Positions 16,528 to 25,056 of a stretch of 64,000 nucleotides of DNA are shown piece after piece. The position numbers were made by a program, and so were the translations under genes. The notes under the pieces were generated by a model. It ran no database searches. It was not told the origin of the DNA and saw only the letters and a program-made list of their open reading frames with translations. Each line of letters opens with the position of its first letter. Position 1 is the first letter of the stretch. This DNA comes from Neobacillus niacini (GTDB lineage Bacteria; Bacillota; Bacilli; Bacillales; Cytobacillaceae): assembly GCF_019749295.1 (NCBI RefSeq), contig NZ_JACWFG010000011.1, positions 310,001-374,000 on the forward strand, given 5' to 3'.

Positions 16528-16560
16528 AGCAATTCCACTTTATTGGGAATTGCTTTTTTA
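16528..16560 (+). terminator. Intrinsic terminator after the CNNM/CBS gene
   Basis: AGCAATTCC (16528-16536) and GGAATTGCT (16546-16554) with a following T-run. Confidence 0.88.
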
Positions 16561-16600
16561 AATAAAGTCAAGAATTGAGGTTTATTTTTTGAAAAAAAGT

Positions 16601-16629
16601 TTGACAATTTTGTGAACACGGTGAATAAT
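16601..16629 (+). promoter_or_regulatory. SigA promoter for the 87-residue membrane protein
   Basis: TTGACA (16601-16606), a 17-bp spacer and AATAAT (16624-16629), 31 bp before the start codon. Confidence 0.7.
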
Positions 16630-16659
16630 TAATAGTATATAGAAAGGGGATACGTTATT

Positions 16660-16923
16660 ATGGTGGGAAGAGAGAAAGTACTTAATGCAATTGCCTATAT
16701 AGGTCTTACAATCCTTATGATTGGAATACTATCTTTTATTACAGGATTACTTGTAAACGGTTTCAGTGCGTTGGTTGCAGTCGGAATTGGTATATCTGTT
16801 GGTGCTGTATTTATTTTTCTGATTGGTGTGTTTTTAGTTGTGACAGATGAGATGTTGGAAAAATCAAATAGAGGGACGAAAGTAGTTCCAATGAAATCAA
16901 AAGAAGGAGCACCTATTCAATAG
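16660..16923 (+). CDS. Two-helix membrane protein of unknown function
   Basis: An 87-residue protein with two hydrophobic helices (about 10-32 and 38-63) separated by a short Gly-rich turn and followed by a charged C-terminal tail. I do not recognise it. AAAGGGG precedes the ATG by about ten bases and a near-consensus promoter lies upstream. The last codons and stop overlap the stem of a terminator that it shares with the converging qox operon. Confidence 0.7.
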   Translation: MVGREKVLNAIAYIGLTILMIGILSFITGLLVNGFSALVAVGIGISVGAVFIFLIGVFLVVTDEMLEKSNRGTKVVPMKSKEGAPIQ

Positions 16924-16935
16924 GTACTCCTTTTT
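16904..16935. terminator. Bidirectional terminator for the 87-aa gene and qoxABCD
   Basis: AAGGAG-ACCTATT (16904-16917) pairs with AATAGGT-CTCCTT (16919-16932) and a T-run. The stem includes the end of the small gene. Confidence 0.85.
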
Positions 16936-16938
16936 CAT

Positions 16939-17220
16939 TTACATATCCCAAATCATAGCGAGCAGCGTTCCAAACACGGTAACGAGCGCGATGATTAAAC
17001 CGTAAAAAACATTTGTATAAATGGCACCTTTATCCTTCGTTTCACCAGCATGCATGAAAACAACTAATTGAAGTCCTGCTTGTATGAAGGCTGTGACTAG
17101 AAGAATTGTCATGCCTGCTGCAAAAGACATATCCAGGAAGTATACGGCTAATGCAACGGTGGTTAAAAGTAAAGAGAATACAAAACCAAGTACTTGTTTC
17201 ATCGGGAATAATTGGTTCAT
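16939..17220 (-). CDS. qoxD: Cytochrome aa3 quinol oxidase subunit IV
   Basis: A 93-residue subunit with three membrane helices, last in the qoxABCD operon. It belongs to the COX4/CyoD family; the segment VVFMHAGETKDKG between helices two and three is typical. The subunit assists assembly and stability of the aa3-type menaquinol oxidase. Two bases separate it from qoxC. A bidirectional terminator follows. Confidence 0.92.
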   Translation of the reverse strand: MNQLFPMKQVLGFVFSLLLTTVALAVYFLDMSFAAGMTILLVTAFIQAGLQLVVFMHAGETKDKGAIYTNVFYGLIIALVTVFGTLLAMIWDM

Positions 17221-17221
17221 A

Positions 17222-17818
17222 TTACATCATTCCTTTCAAATAGATGAAGCTGAAGATGAAAATCCATACGACATCTAGGAAATGCCAATAAAGTGAGAAG
17301 ATAAATGCTTTATTGGTAGTCTGAGGAGTCAATCCTCGTTTTTTCACCTGCAGGATGATGAATAATCCCCAGAAAAATCCAAGTGTAACGTGTGCTCCAT
17401 GTGTTCCCAGCGTAGTTAAAAGGGCTGCCGTAAAGGCGCTGGTTTGCAATGTTGCTCCTTCATGCACATACGTAACAAATTCAAAGACTTCCACTCCTAA
17501 AAAGGCAAGACCAAGAAGGAGAGTGATCGAAAAGAAGGAGATCATTGCTTTTTTATTCCCAATACGCATCGCATGAATTCCGAGTCCAACAGTAAAACTA
17601 CTTGTTAGGAGTAAAAGTGTTTCAAATAAAACCGGAGTGATTTGGAATATCTCTGCTCCAGTTGGTCCGCTGCCGGTTCTATTTTCTAGTGTGAAATAGG
17701 TTGCGAAAAGGGTAGCGAAAAGCATAATTTCTGCACCCAAGAAGATCCAAAAACCTAGTATTTTTAAACTGTTTTCTTCGGTACTATATTCTAATGGAAG
17801 CGAGTTATCTATTTTCAT
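17222..17818 (-). CDS. qoxC: Cytochrome aa3 quinol oxidase subunit III
   Basis: A 198-residue subunit III (COX3 family) with five helices. Recognisable segments are KILGFWIFLGAEIMLFATLFATY at the start, with the family Glu, and GTHGAHVTLGFFWG and YWHFLDVVWIFIFSFIYL near the C-terminus. It is part of the proton-pumping menaquinol oxidase complex. It sits between qoxB and qoxD with gaps of three and one bases, so the genes are co-translated. Confidence 0.95.
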   Translation of the reverse strand: MKIDNSLPLEYSTEENSLKILGFWIFLGAEIMLFATLFATYFTLENRTGSGPTGAEIFQITPVLFETLLLLTSSFTVGLGIHAMRIGNKKAMISFFSITLLLGLAFLGVEVFEFVTYVHEGATLQTSAFTAALLTTLGTHGAHVTLGFFWGLFIILQVKKRGLTPQTTNKAFIFSLYWHFLDVVWIFIFSFIYLKGMM

Positions 17819-17821
17819 TTT

Positions 17822-19765
17822 TTAAGCACCTCGCAAATTTGTTTCTGTTTCTTCAATTTCTTTTACAGTGATATAACGGCCATGGTCTTGTTCAAAGGAC
17901 CGCAGTGCCATACATACGAAAATACCTATAGTCGTAACAATGACTGGAATCCACAAGCTGAAAATAAAGGAGAATCCCCAGACAAAGAAAATACAGCTCA
18001 TGATAAATGGAATACCGCTATTATTAGGCATGTGAATTTTCTCATAATCGCCTTTGAATAGGACATGACCATTTTTCTTCGCGTCCCATAATGCTTCATT
18101 AGAACGTACATCGGGTAAAATCGCAAAATTATATTCTGGTACTGGTGTATGGGTAGACCACTCTAGTGTGCGGGCATCCCAAGGGTCATTGCTGATATCT
18201 CTTGATTCATATCGAGTACTATAGTAGATGTTGTAGACTATTAACACAAAACCTATGGCCATGATTGCCGCTCCTACGAACGAAATCATATTCATTAAGC
18301 TAAATCCTGAAGCTTCAGAGTACGTGTACATACGGCGTGCCTGACCATCTAACCCTGATACATACATTGGCATGAAGGCAAAGATGAAGCCGATTGAAAG
18401 CAGCCAAGCAGTCCATTTTCCAATTTTCTCATTTAACATAAATCCAAACATTTTTGGCCAGTAATAATGCAGCCCTGCAAGCATCGCATAAACGACACCA
18501 GGAATAATAACGTTATGGAAATGAGCAACTAGGAACATCGTATTGTGATATTGATAGTCTGCTGCAGACATTGCAAGCATGACCCCGGTAACTCCGCCAA
18601 GTGTAAATAACGGAATGAACAGCATGCTGTAAAGCATCGGTGTAGTAAAAACAATTTTTCCTTTTCTCAGTGTCAGGAGCCAGTTAAAGATCTTAACACC
18701 AGTCGGAACGGCTATCGCCATGGTTGTAATCGAGAAGATACTATTTGTTAAAGCACCTTGACCCATTGTAAAGAAGTGGTGCGCCCATACTAAGAAGGAT
18801 AGCAGGGAGATAATGACCATTGAACCTACCATAGATTTATAGCCATATAGGTTACGGCGTGCAAAGGTTGAGATAACCTCACTATAAATACCAAACGCTG
18901 GCAGGATTAAGATATACACTTCAGGATGTCCCCAAACCCAGAAGATATTAGCCCAAAGCATATCCATACCGCCATTATCCATGGTAAAGAAATGTGTTCC
19001 AAATTGACGATCGAGTGTTCCCATAGCTAGTAATACAGCTAATACTGGGAATGCGAAAACGATAATGACGTTCGCAATTAAAGCGGACCAAGTAAACATT
19101 GGCATTTTCATTAATGTCATACCAGGTGCTCTCATTTTAAGAATTGTCGTAATGAAGTTAATTCCTGTCATTAATGTACCAATACCTGCAATTTGAATCG
19201 CAATCATATAATAATTGGTACCTACAGATTCACTAAATTCATTTCCTGCAAGCGGGAAGTATGAGGTCCAGCCTGCGTCAGGTGAACCGCCGACAACGAA
19301 TGAAATGTTGAATAGCATCGCACCCATAAAGAATAACCAGAAGCTTAATGCATTCAAACGTGGAAATGCCACGTCTCGTGCTCCAATTTGGAGCGGGACA
19401 ACAAAGTTCATAAAGAACATAATAAATGGCATTGCCATAAACAGAATCATAACAATCCCGTGGGTCGTGAAAATCTCATTATAATGCTGTGCGTCAAGCA
19501 GCGTGTTTTCTGGAACTGCCAGCTGAGCACGCATCATAATTGCGTCAACCCCGCCTCGGAATAGCATAAGGAGGGCAGAAAGCAGATACATAATACCAAT
19601 ACGTTTGTGGTCAACCGTTGTTAACCACTCGCGCCATAGGTAGCCCCATTTTTTAAAATAAGTTAACCCTGCAATCACTGCAATAACTGTAAGTCCAATG
19701 GCAGCCATTGAGGCATAAATTGCAATACTAGGATGTGGGACGGCAAAACGATCAAAGAAATCCAT
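17822..19765 (-). CDS. qoxB: Cytochrome aa3 quinol oxidase subunit I
   Basis: A 647-residue haem-copper oxidase catalytic subunit. Key signatures are visible: FTTHGIVMILFMAMP with a haem a ligand His, WVWGHPEVYILILP with the CuB His cross-linked to Tyr, HHFFTMG for the other CuB ligands, and HFHNVIIPGVVYA for the haem a3 and a ligands. It reduces O2 to water with electrons from menaquinol and pumps protons. AAAGGAG lies about nine bases before the ATG. It follows qoxA after 39 bp. Confidence 0.97.
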   Translation of the reverse strand: MDFFDRFAVPHPSIAIYASMAAIGLTVIAVIAGLTYFKKWGYLWREWLTTVDHKRIGIMYLLSALLMLFRGGVDAIMMRAQLAVPENTLLDAQHYNEIFTTHGIVMILFMAMPFIMFFMNFVVPLQIGARDVAFPRLNALSFWLFFMGAMLFNISFVVGGSPDAGWTSYFPLAGNEFSESVGTNYYMIAIQIAGIGTLMTGINFITTILKMRAPGMTLMKMPMFTWSALIANVIIVFAFPVLAVLLAMGTLDRQFGTHFFTMDNGGMDMLWANIFWVWGHPEVYILILPAFGIYSEVISTFARRNLYGYKSMVGSMVIISLLSFLVWAHHFFTMGQGALTNSIFSITTMAIAVPTGVKIFNWLLTLRKGKIVFTTPMLYSMLFIPLFTLGGVTGVMLAMSAADYQYHNTMFLVAHFHNVIIPGVVYAMLAGLHYYWPKMFGFMLNEKIGKWTAWLLSIGFIFAFMPMYVSGLDGQARRMYTYSEASGFSLMNMISFVGAAIMAIGFVLIVYNIYYSTRYESRDISNDPWDARTLEWSTHTPVPEYNFAILPDVRSNEALWDAKKNGHVLFKGDYEKIHMPNNSGIPFIMSCIFFVWGFSFIFSLWIPVIVTTIGIFVCMALRSFEQDHGRYITVKEIEETETNLRGA

Positions 19766-19804
19766 TTATACTATCTCCTTTCAACGGAAGATTACTATTT
19801 TATA

Positions 19805-20722
19805 TTAATGACTCATACCTTCATGTTCGGTATGTGAACCTGTGTGTGTGTCTGATTCAGATGTTTCTGATGATTCTTCGCCATGTTCATGACCTGATGG
19901 CGGTGGTGAAAACTCAAGGTGAGTTCCAGTATATGTTTGCTGCCCAAGATGACCTGGCTCTAATAATTCCTCAAATTTTTTCTCTGTAATCGGCTTAGCT
20001 GTTTCTTTTACTTCTTTTACCCAGTCGTCAAAATCCTTTTGAGACATGGCTGTAACATTGAAGGTATTCTCAGCAAAACCTTTACCAGAGAAGTTTGCAT
20101 TTCGTCCCATGAATTCACCAGGGACATCTGCGGCTAAGTGCAATGTGGTTACCATGTCAGCCATTGCATACTTTTGTCCGCCTAATTGTGGAATCCAGAA
20201 ACTTGTAATAGGTCCGTGGGAATAAAGTCTAAATTCAAGTGCTCGGTCTGTTGGGATATATAAGTAGTTAACTGTTTCAATTCCTTCTTCTGGATAGCTG
20301 AAATGCCATTTCCAGTTAGAGGAAGAAGCATACACCACTAACGGCTTTGTATCTTCATACCCCTTTGGCTTTGCCTCAACGATATAGTTACTTTGGACAG
20401 ATACATAAGATAGAAATGCAACGATGATTACCGGTATACCTACCATAATAACCTCAACCCAAAGGTTCCCTTCAATATGAGGCGGTTCATAATCAGCTCT
20501 TTGTTTTGAAGCTCGATACTTTACCAGCATGTAGACTAACAATGCAAAAACAACAATGACAATAATAGCCATTAATCCTATCGATAATAGGATGTCACTG
20601 GCCTGTCTTTCTGCTTGTGGACCTTTAGGATCCAAAACAAGTAATGGTTCACATCCAGCTAATACAGTAATGATTGTGAAAAACACTGAAAGTAAAGCTG
20701 CTTTTATACCTTTTTTGTGCAT
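19805..20722 (-). CDS. qoxA: Cytochrome aa3 quinol oxidase subunit II
   Basis: A 305-residue subunit II lipoprotein. The signal peptide ends in VLAGC (lipobox Cys near 24), followed by two membrane helices and an extracytoplasmic cupredoxin-like domain. The CuA Cys and His ligands of cytochrome c oxidases are absent, which marks a quinol oxidase. The C-terminal tail is rich in His, Glu and Ser. The ATG at 20722 is chosen for GAGAGGAG upstream; a start 17 codons earlier has no binding site. It is the first gene of qoxABCD. Confidence 0.95.
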   Translation of the reverse strand: MHKKGIKAALLSVFFTIITVLAGCEPLLVLDPKGPQAERQASDILLSIGLMAIIVIVVFALLVYMLVKYRASKQRADYEPPHIEGNLWVEVIMVGIPVIIVAFLSYVSVQSNYIVEAKPKGYEDTKPLVVYASSSNWKWHFSYPEEGIETVNYLYIPTDRALEFRLYSHGPITSFWIPQLGGQKYAMADMVTTLHLAADVPGEFMGRNANFSGKGFAENTFNVTAMSQKDFDDWVKEVKETAKPITEKKFEELLEPGHLGQQTYTGTHLEFSPPPSGHEHGEESSETSESDTHTGSHTEHEGMSH

Positions 20723-21033
20723 TTTTTTATTACTCCTCTCATTGATTATCATTGTAGTTGTTCGTGAATTCATTCACAAACTAAGGTGGAGGTTTATCTA
20801 AAATAATTACTAGCTAATAATAATTACGAAATTGGTGTTATTATCCCGTACCACAATATTAACAACAAAGGTGTGATGTTTATATACGTTTTTCGAATTA
20901 TTTGTGACAAATTTGTTAAGGTTTTTAATTCCAATAAAAATCAGCTTAAAAGTTGGACAAATAAAATAATTGTCTTTTTTTTCAAATTAATGGGATAATG
21001 AATAGGTATACCATTTGAATAGGAGAGACAAAT
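20723..21033. other. Divergent intergenic region, qoxA and HesB-like gene
   Basis: This 311-bp AT-rich gap separates two divergent genes and must hold both promoters. I see TTTGTGACAAATTTGTT at 20901-20917, which contains the perfect palindrome ACAAATTTGT (20907-20916) and half a Rex-like TTGTGA site, but no full Rex, Fnr or ResD site. No small gene or RNA was seen. Confidence 0.4.
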
Positions 21034-21339
21034 ATGAAAGTCAAAATTAATCGGCATGCAGCAAAAGCATTGAAAAAAATGCTGGAAGGTCCGGAAGCAG
21101 AAGGGAAAATGTTCCGTGTGTATATCACAAATATGCATGGCGACCATGCTCACTATGATTTAATGCTGGATACACCAACCGAACATGATGAAGTGGTAAA
21201 AACAGATAAGGATATAGATATCATTCTGGATACTCGTGAGGAATATCTAGATGGAGTATGGATTCAATTGTTCCATGTTCCAAAAGAAGAATGGCTGATT
21301 ACCAATCCGACAAAAGGCGGCCATCATCACCATCATTAA
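21034..21339 (+). CDS. HesB/IscA-like fold protein with a C-terminal histidine tail
   Basis: A 101-residue protein of the HesB/YadR-like family found in Bacillus. The N-terminal KINRHAAKALKKML and the pattern of strands fit the iron-sulfur carrier fold, but there is no Cys at all, so it cannot bind a cluster the way IscA does. It ends in GGHHHHH just before the stop, and has HGDHAHYD at about 32-39, so metal binding through His is possible. AGGAGAG precedes the ATG. A strong terminator follows. Confidence 0.75.
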   Translation: MKVKINRHAAKALKKMLEGPEAEGKMFRVYITNMHGDHAHYDLMLDTPTEHDEVVKTDKDIDIILDTREEYLDGVWIQLFHVPKEEWLITNPTKGGHHHHH

Positions 21340-21357
21340 TAATATAGAAAGAAATGA

Positions 21358-21389
21358 ACTCCACCTGAGGTTTTCAGGTGGAGTTTTTG
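21358..21389 (+). terminator. Intrinsic terminator
   Basis: ACTCCACCTGA (21358-21368) pairs with TCAGGTGGAGT (21374-21384) and a T-run. Confidence 0.9.
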
Positions 21390-21450
21390 ATTGTAATTTT
21401 CGAAATATTTTCATATAATCCAATTACTTACCTTAAAAAGGAGATATGTA

Positions 21451-23166
21451 ATGATTCGACGTTTTTTTTCCTATTACAGACCGCATAAAAAGCTTTTTAT
21501 TCTGGATTTTAGCAGTGCAGTGGTTGTTGCGGTTTTAGAGCTAGCCTTTCCACTGGCTGTATCATGGTTTATTGATGATCTGCTGCCAGGAGGAGATTGG
21601 CAAACGATTGTGACTGTCAGTGCTGCGCTTCTAACGGTTTATATCCTTAGTACCTTCTTGCAGTTTGTTGTGAATTACTGGGGGCACAAGCTTGGGATTA
21701 ATATCGAAACAGACATGCGTCAAGAGCTATTTGAACACGTACAAAAACAGTCATTCCGCTTTTTTGATAATACCAAGACAGGACATATTATGAGTAGAAT
21801 AACCAACGACTTATTTGATCTTGGGGAACTTGCACATCATGGACCGGAGGATGTTTTCATTGCGGTGATGACGTTTATCGGTGCATTCTGGATTATGCTG
21901 ACAATCAATGTGAAATTGGCATTGGTGGCTGTTATGATTCTTCCATTGTTGGCATTATTGGTTGTATTCAGTAATTTAAAAATGAATAAAGCGTGGGGCC
22001 ATATGTATACAAGCATTGCAGATGTAAATGCGCGAGTGGAGGATAGTGTTTCGGGCAGCCGTGTGGTTCAATCTTTCACAAATGAAGATTTTGAGATTGC
22101 AAGATTTCGAAAAAATAATCAAAAATATCGAAATGCAAAACTAATGGGCTATCGTGTCATGTCTTTTAGTTTATCAGGTATTTATATGATGACAAGACTC
22201 ATTACGATTATTGTCCTTGTTTATGGAGCATGGCTTAGCTTTACTGGTCAGCTCTCTTACGGGGAACTTGTTGGATTTGTTCTATATGTAAATGTTCTTT
22301 TCAAACCAATTGATAAAATTAGTGCAATCATGGAATTATATCCAAAAGGAATGGCAGGGTTTAAACGCTTCATGGAAATTATTGACTCTGAGCCAGAAGT
22401 AAAAGATACGAATGATGCGATTGAAGTTGCATCACTAAACGGTGATATTACCTTTAAAGAGGTAACCTTCAGCTATGATCAGCAAAAATCAGTACTTGAA
22501 CGTATTAATTTGAACATTCATGCAGGTGAGACAATTGCGTTTGTTGGACCATCAGGAGCAGGTAAAACAACCATATGTTCATTGATCCCTAGGTTTTATG
22601 ATGTGAGCCATGGCAGTATTACTATTGATGGTATCGATATTCGCAACATGACCAAAAAATCACTTCGTTCTCAAATCGGTATTGTTCAACAGGATGTTTT
22701 TCTGTTTACTGGGACAATTAGGGAAAATATTGCCTATGGAAAGCGGAATGCCTCTGATGAGGAAATTATAGAGGCTGCAAAACGAGCGCATCTTGAGAAA
22801 TTTATACAATCGCTCCCAGAAGGCTACGAAACAGAAATTGGTGAACGTGGATTAAAGCTTTCCGGTGGTCAAAAGCAAAGACTCGCGATTGCAAGAATGT
22901 TTCTGAAAAATCCGCCAATCCTTATCTTGGATGAAGCGACCTCTGCGCTCGATACCGAAACAGAAATGGTCATTCAAGAAGCTCTGAACGAACTGGCCAA
23001 AAACCGAACCACCTTGATTATTGCTCATAGGCTGGCAACCATTCGGAATGCTGACCGTATAATTGTGGTTACTGAAGATGGAATTGCTGAGGAAGGCGGT
23101 CATGACGAGTTAATAGAGCAAGGCGGTATCTTTGCAAATCTTCATCGTGTACAATACCAGAAATAA
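21451..23166 (+). CDS. ABC exporter, fused permease and ATPase
   Basis: A 571-residue half-transporter. Residues 1 to about 310 form the six-helix type I exporter membrane domain; the rest is the ATPase with Walker A GPSGAGKTT, Q-loop (VQQDVFLF), signature LSGGQKQR, Walker B ILILDEATSALD and the H-loop His in IIAHRLAT. It resembles the YfiB/YgaD/multidrug (MsbA-like) group and likely works as a homodimer, since no partner half-transporter lies next to it. The substrate is unknown. AAGGAG lies eight bases before the ATG; a terminator follows. Confidence 0.92.
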   Translation: MIRRFFSYYRPHKKLFILDFSSAVVVAVLELAFPLAVSWFIDDLLPGGDWQTIVTVSAALLTVYILSTFLQFVVNYWGHKLGINIETDMRQELFEHVQKQSFRFFDNTKTGHIMSRITNDLFDLGELAHHGPEDVFIAVMTFIGAFWIMLTINVKLALVAVMILPLLALLVVFSNLKMNKAWGHMYTSIADVNARVEDSVSGSRVVQSFTNEDFEIARFRKNNQKYRNAKLMGYRVMSFSLSGIYMMTRLITIIVLVYGAWLSFTGQLSYGELVGFVLYVNVLFKPIDKISAIMELYPKGMAGFKRFMEIIDSEPEVKDTNDAIEVASLNGDITFKEVTFSYDQQKSVLERINLNIHAGETIAFVGPSGAGKTTICSLIPRFYDVSHGSITIDGIDIRNMTKKSLRSQIGIVQQDVFLFTGTIRENIAYGKRNASDEEIIEAAKRAHLEKFIQSLPEGYETEIGERGLKLSGGQKQRLAIARMFLKNPPILILDEATSALDTETEMVIQEALNELAKNRTTLIIAHRLATIRNADRIIVVTEDGIAEEGGHDELIEQGGIFANLHRVQYQK

Positions 23167-23175
23167 CGATTTGGG

Positions 23176-23208
23176 AAAATCTCTACGAAGTACGTGGAGA
23201 TTTTTCTA
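23176..23208 (+). terminator. Intrinsic terminator after the ABC exporter
   Basis: AAAATCTC-ACG (23176-23187) pairs with CGT-GAGATTTT (23193-23204), each with one bulged base, followed by T residues. Confidence 0.75.
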
Positions 23209-23273
23209 TTTTGAGGATAGAAGAAATTGGTTACTCTATAAAGGTATGGCTGTGAAGGAGTGAATTTACACAA

Positions 23274-24023
23274 ATGCAGAATTTCAAAAGTGATAATGAG
23301 ATTAAACTAATTGCACTTGATATGGATGGTACACTGTTAAATGATGAACACAAAATTTCAGAGGGAAACAGGCTGGCCATTAAGGATGCTCAGGATAAAG
23401 GGGTACTTGTAGTACTTAGCACTGGCCGTTCACTAAGAAAATGTGAAAAACATGCTGACTCCCTTGCACTATCATCCTATTTAGTGACCGTAAACGGCAG
23501 TGAGATTTGGGACGATAAGAGAGGGTTAGTGGAAAGAAATCTTTTGAGTTCAGAGTCGATTCAATGGATGCTAGAGTTAACTCAAAAGCATAAGATAAGG
23601 TTTTGGGCAATCAATACGAATCGAAACTGGTTTGATGAAATGCCCGAAGATATCCATGCTGAGGAATGGTTGAAATTTGGGTTTAACATTAAAGATGTAG
23701 AGACGAGAGATATAATATTAAAAGAACTGCAGGAAAAGGGAGAGTTTGAGTTAAGTAACTCTACTCCAACGAATATTGAAGTAAACCCTGCTGGAATCAA
23801 TAAGGCTAAAGGGCTGAAGTTAGTCTGTGAACGTCTCGGTATTGAAATGAAGAATGTGATGGCAGTCGGCGACAGTCTAAATGATTTAGCGATGATTGAA
23901 GAAGCTGGCTTAGGTATAGCGATGGGTAATGCACAGGATATGGTTAAACAAGCAGCGGCCTGGGTTACAACGAGCAATAATGAAGATGGTGTCGCAATAG
24001 CAATCCGAAAATGGGTGTTCTAG
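23274..24023 (+). CDS. Cof-type HAD superfamily phosphatase
   Basis: A 249-residue HAD hydrolase of the Cof subfamily (C2B cap). Motif I is IALDMDGTLL with the nucleophile Asp and general acid Asp. Motif II is STGR, motif III the Lys in INKAKGL, and motif IV GDSLNDLAMIE. The C-terminal AMGNAQDMVKQAA is typical. Such enzymes dephosphorylate sugar phosphates, FMN or PLP; the substrate cannot be predicted. GAAGGAG lies 17 bases before the annotated start. Confidence 0.9.
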   Translation: MQNFKSDNEIKLIALDMDGTLLNDEHKISEGNRLAIKDAQDKGVLVVLSTGRSLRKCEKHADSLALSSYLVTVNGSEIWDDKRGLVERNLLSSESIQWMLELTQKHKIRFWAINTNRNWFDEMPEDIHAEEWLKFGFNIKDVETRDIILKELQEKGEFELSNSTPTNIEVNPAGINKAKGLKLVCERLGIEMKNVMAVGDSLNDLAMIEEAGLGIAMGNAQDMVKQAAAWVTTSNNEDGVAIAIRKWVF

Positions 24024-24149
24024 TACTATCTTTTACGGAGTATAAAACAATATACTTGTTTAAAATTTTATTTTTATGAAATAAAATGGACTGCATTGTG
24101 AAATACTTTAATTACAAGAGGATATTGTTTAAAAATAATTCCTCTTGGT

Positions 24150-24155
24150 TATAAT
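24150..24155 (+). promoter_or_regulatory. -10 box of the cold-shock gene
   Basis: TATAAT is a perfect -10 element with a weak -35 (TTGTTT, 19 bp upstream). It would give a leader of about 55 nt that holds the 24182-24198 hairpin. Confidence 0.5.
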
Positions 24156-24181
24156 AATCGGGCAAGACTATATTGCAATTT

Positions 24182-24198
24182 CATGTAATTGTTACATG
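24182..24198 (+). promoter_or_regulatory. Hairpin just upstream of the cold-shock ribosome binding site
   Basis: CATGTAA (24182-24188), loop TTG, TTACATG (24192-24198). It sits two bases before AGGAGG. A temperature-sensitive role is possible but not shown. Confidence 0.5.
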
Positions 24199-24216
24199 CT
24201 AGGAGGAGCTACAAAA

Positions 24217-24417
24217 ATGGAACATGGTAAAGTAAAATGGTTTAACGGTGAAAAAGGCTTTGGATTTATCGAGCGTGACGGTGGAGACGATGTTTTCGTA
24301 CACTTCTCAGCTATTCAAGGCGAAGGCTACAAAACGTTAGATGAAGGTCAAGAAGTAACGTTTGAAATCGAGAATGGACAACGTGGTCCACAAGCGGTTA
24401 ACGTTCGTAAGGCATAA
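24217..24417 (+). CDS. Cold-shock protein (CspA/CspB family)
   Basis: A 66-residue single OB-fold RNA chaperone. The RNP-1 motif KGFGFIE and RNP-2 motif DVFVHFSAI are intact and the start GKVKWFN is typical. It should bind single-stranded RNA and DNA and melt structure at low temperature. The ATG at 24217 follows AGGAGG by nine bases; longer in-frame starts upstream are not credible. The leader has a small hairpin next to the binding site. A terminator follows. Confidence 0.96.
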   Translation: MEHGKVKWFNGEKGFGFIERDGGDDVFVHFSAIQGEGYKTLDEGQEVTFEIENGQRGPQAVNVRKA

Positions 24418-24432
24418 TAACCTTCTAAAAAC

Positions 24433-24468
24433 AAACAGACTCCAATTTGTGAGTCTGTTTTTTATTTT
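24433..24468 (+). terminator. Intrinsic terminator after the cold-shock gene
   Basis: AAACAGACTC (24433-24442) pairs with GAGTCTGTTT (24451-24460) and a long T-run. Confidence 0.92.
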
Positions 24469-24480
24469 TCTGAGAAAATC

Positions 24481-24731
24481 AGTGAGCCCGAAAACGTTAA
24501 TACGAGGGATAGCGTTCACATGAAGGCAATGAGAGCCCGTCCAGAGTAAAAAGAAGAGAGAGTGGTCACTCATGAGGGCCATGAGAGCCCGTCAAGAGTA
24601 AAAAGAAGAGAGAGTGGTCACTCATGAGGGCCGTGAGAGCCCGTTAACAGTAAAAAGAAGAGCGTATGGTCTCTCATGAAGGCAATGAGAGCCCAGAAAC
24701 AGTAAAAACAGAGAGTGCGGGTCACTCATAG
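24481..24731. repeat. Tandem repeat block, five copies of a 52-bp unit
   Basis: Units start at about 24481 (divergent), 24530, 24582, 24634 and 24686 (partial), each opening TGAGAGCCC and containing AGTAAAAAGAAGAG. Three consecutive spacings are exactly 52 bp, which is not a multiple of three, so it is not a coding repeat. Each junction can form a hairpin (for example CTCTCAT, loop, ATGAGAG at 24671-24691). It fills most of the 435-bp gene-free gap 24418-24852 between convergent terminators. Confidence 0.9.
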
Positions 24732-24751
24732 GACAAACACATTCCTATAGA

Positions 24752-24781
24752 TTAAAAAAACCTCCACAAAATGTGGAGGTT
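24752..24781 (-). terminator. Terminator of the ywbE unit
   Basis: ACCTCCAC (24760-24767) pairs with GTGGAGGT (24773-24780). The A-run at 24753-24759 is a T-run on the minus strand. Confidence 0.85.
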
Positions 24782-24852
24782 CCATATGTGATAAGTAAAA
24801 TGGTTACTAATAGTATGTGGTTATTGTAGAGAATTAATACCTATCGTATATT

Positions 24853-25056
24853 TTAGCGTTTTGAATTCAATATTTCCTGAACTCTGCCAACTTGCCCATC
24901 CGTTAACCTAACCTTGATCCCATGAGGGTGGGAGCTGGAGTTCGTTAAAATATCCTTTACTATGCCTCTTGTAAGTTTTCCGGTTCTCTGGTCAGCCTTG
25001 AGAACAATATTGACCTCGATACCGGCAGTGATGTCTTTTCTATTCTGACCGTTCAT
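24853..25056 (-). CDS. ywbE: YwbE family protein
   Basis: A 67-residue member of the YwbE (DUF2196) family. The whole protein fits one small beta-rich domain (GIEVNIVLKADQRTGKLTRGIV, followed by HPHGIKVRLTDGQVGRVQ). Its function is not known; the shape suggests a nucleic-acid-binding KOW-like barrel, which is inference. Its ATG overlaps the stop of the preceding gene (TAATG), so the two are translationally coupled. Confidence 0.9.
   Translation of the reverse strand: MNGQNRKDITAGIEVNIVLKADQRTGKLTRGIVKDILTNSSSHPHGIKVRLTDGQVGRVQEILNSKR

Noticed and set aside
20901-20917. Rex or Fnr site before qoxA
   Set aside because: Only one half resembles the Rex half-site TTGTGA; the second half does not match.
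24065-24087. AT-only hairpin after the HAD phosphatase gene as a terminator
   Set aside because: The stem ATTTTATTT/AAATAAAAT has no GC pairs and no following T-run, so it would be unstable.
24145-24216. N-terminal extension of the cold-shock protein
   Set aside because: The longer start lies at the -10 box and before the hairpin; AGGAGG precedes the ATG at 24217, which gives the normal family length.
24481-24731. CRISPR array
   Set aside because: The repeats are head-to-tail 52-bp units without unique spacers, and no cas gene is nearby.
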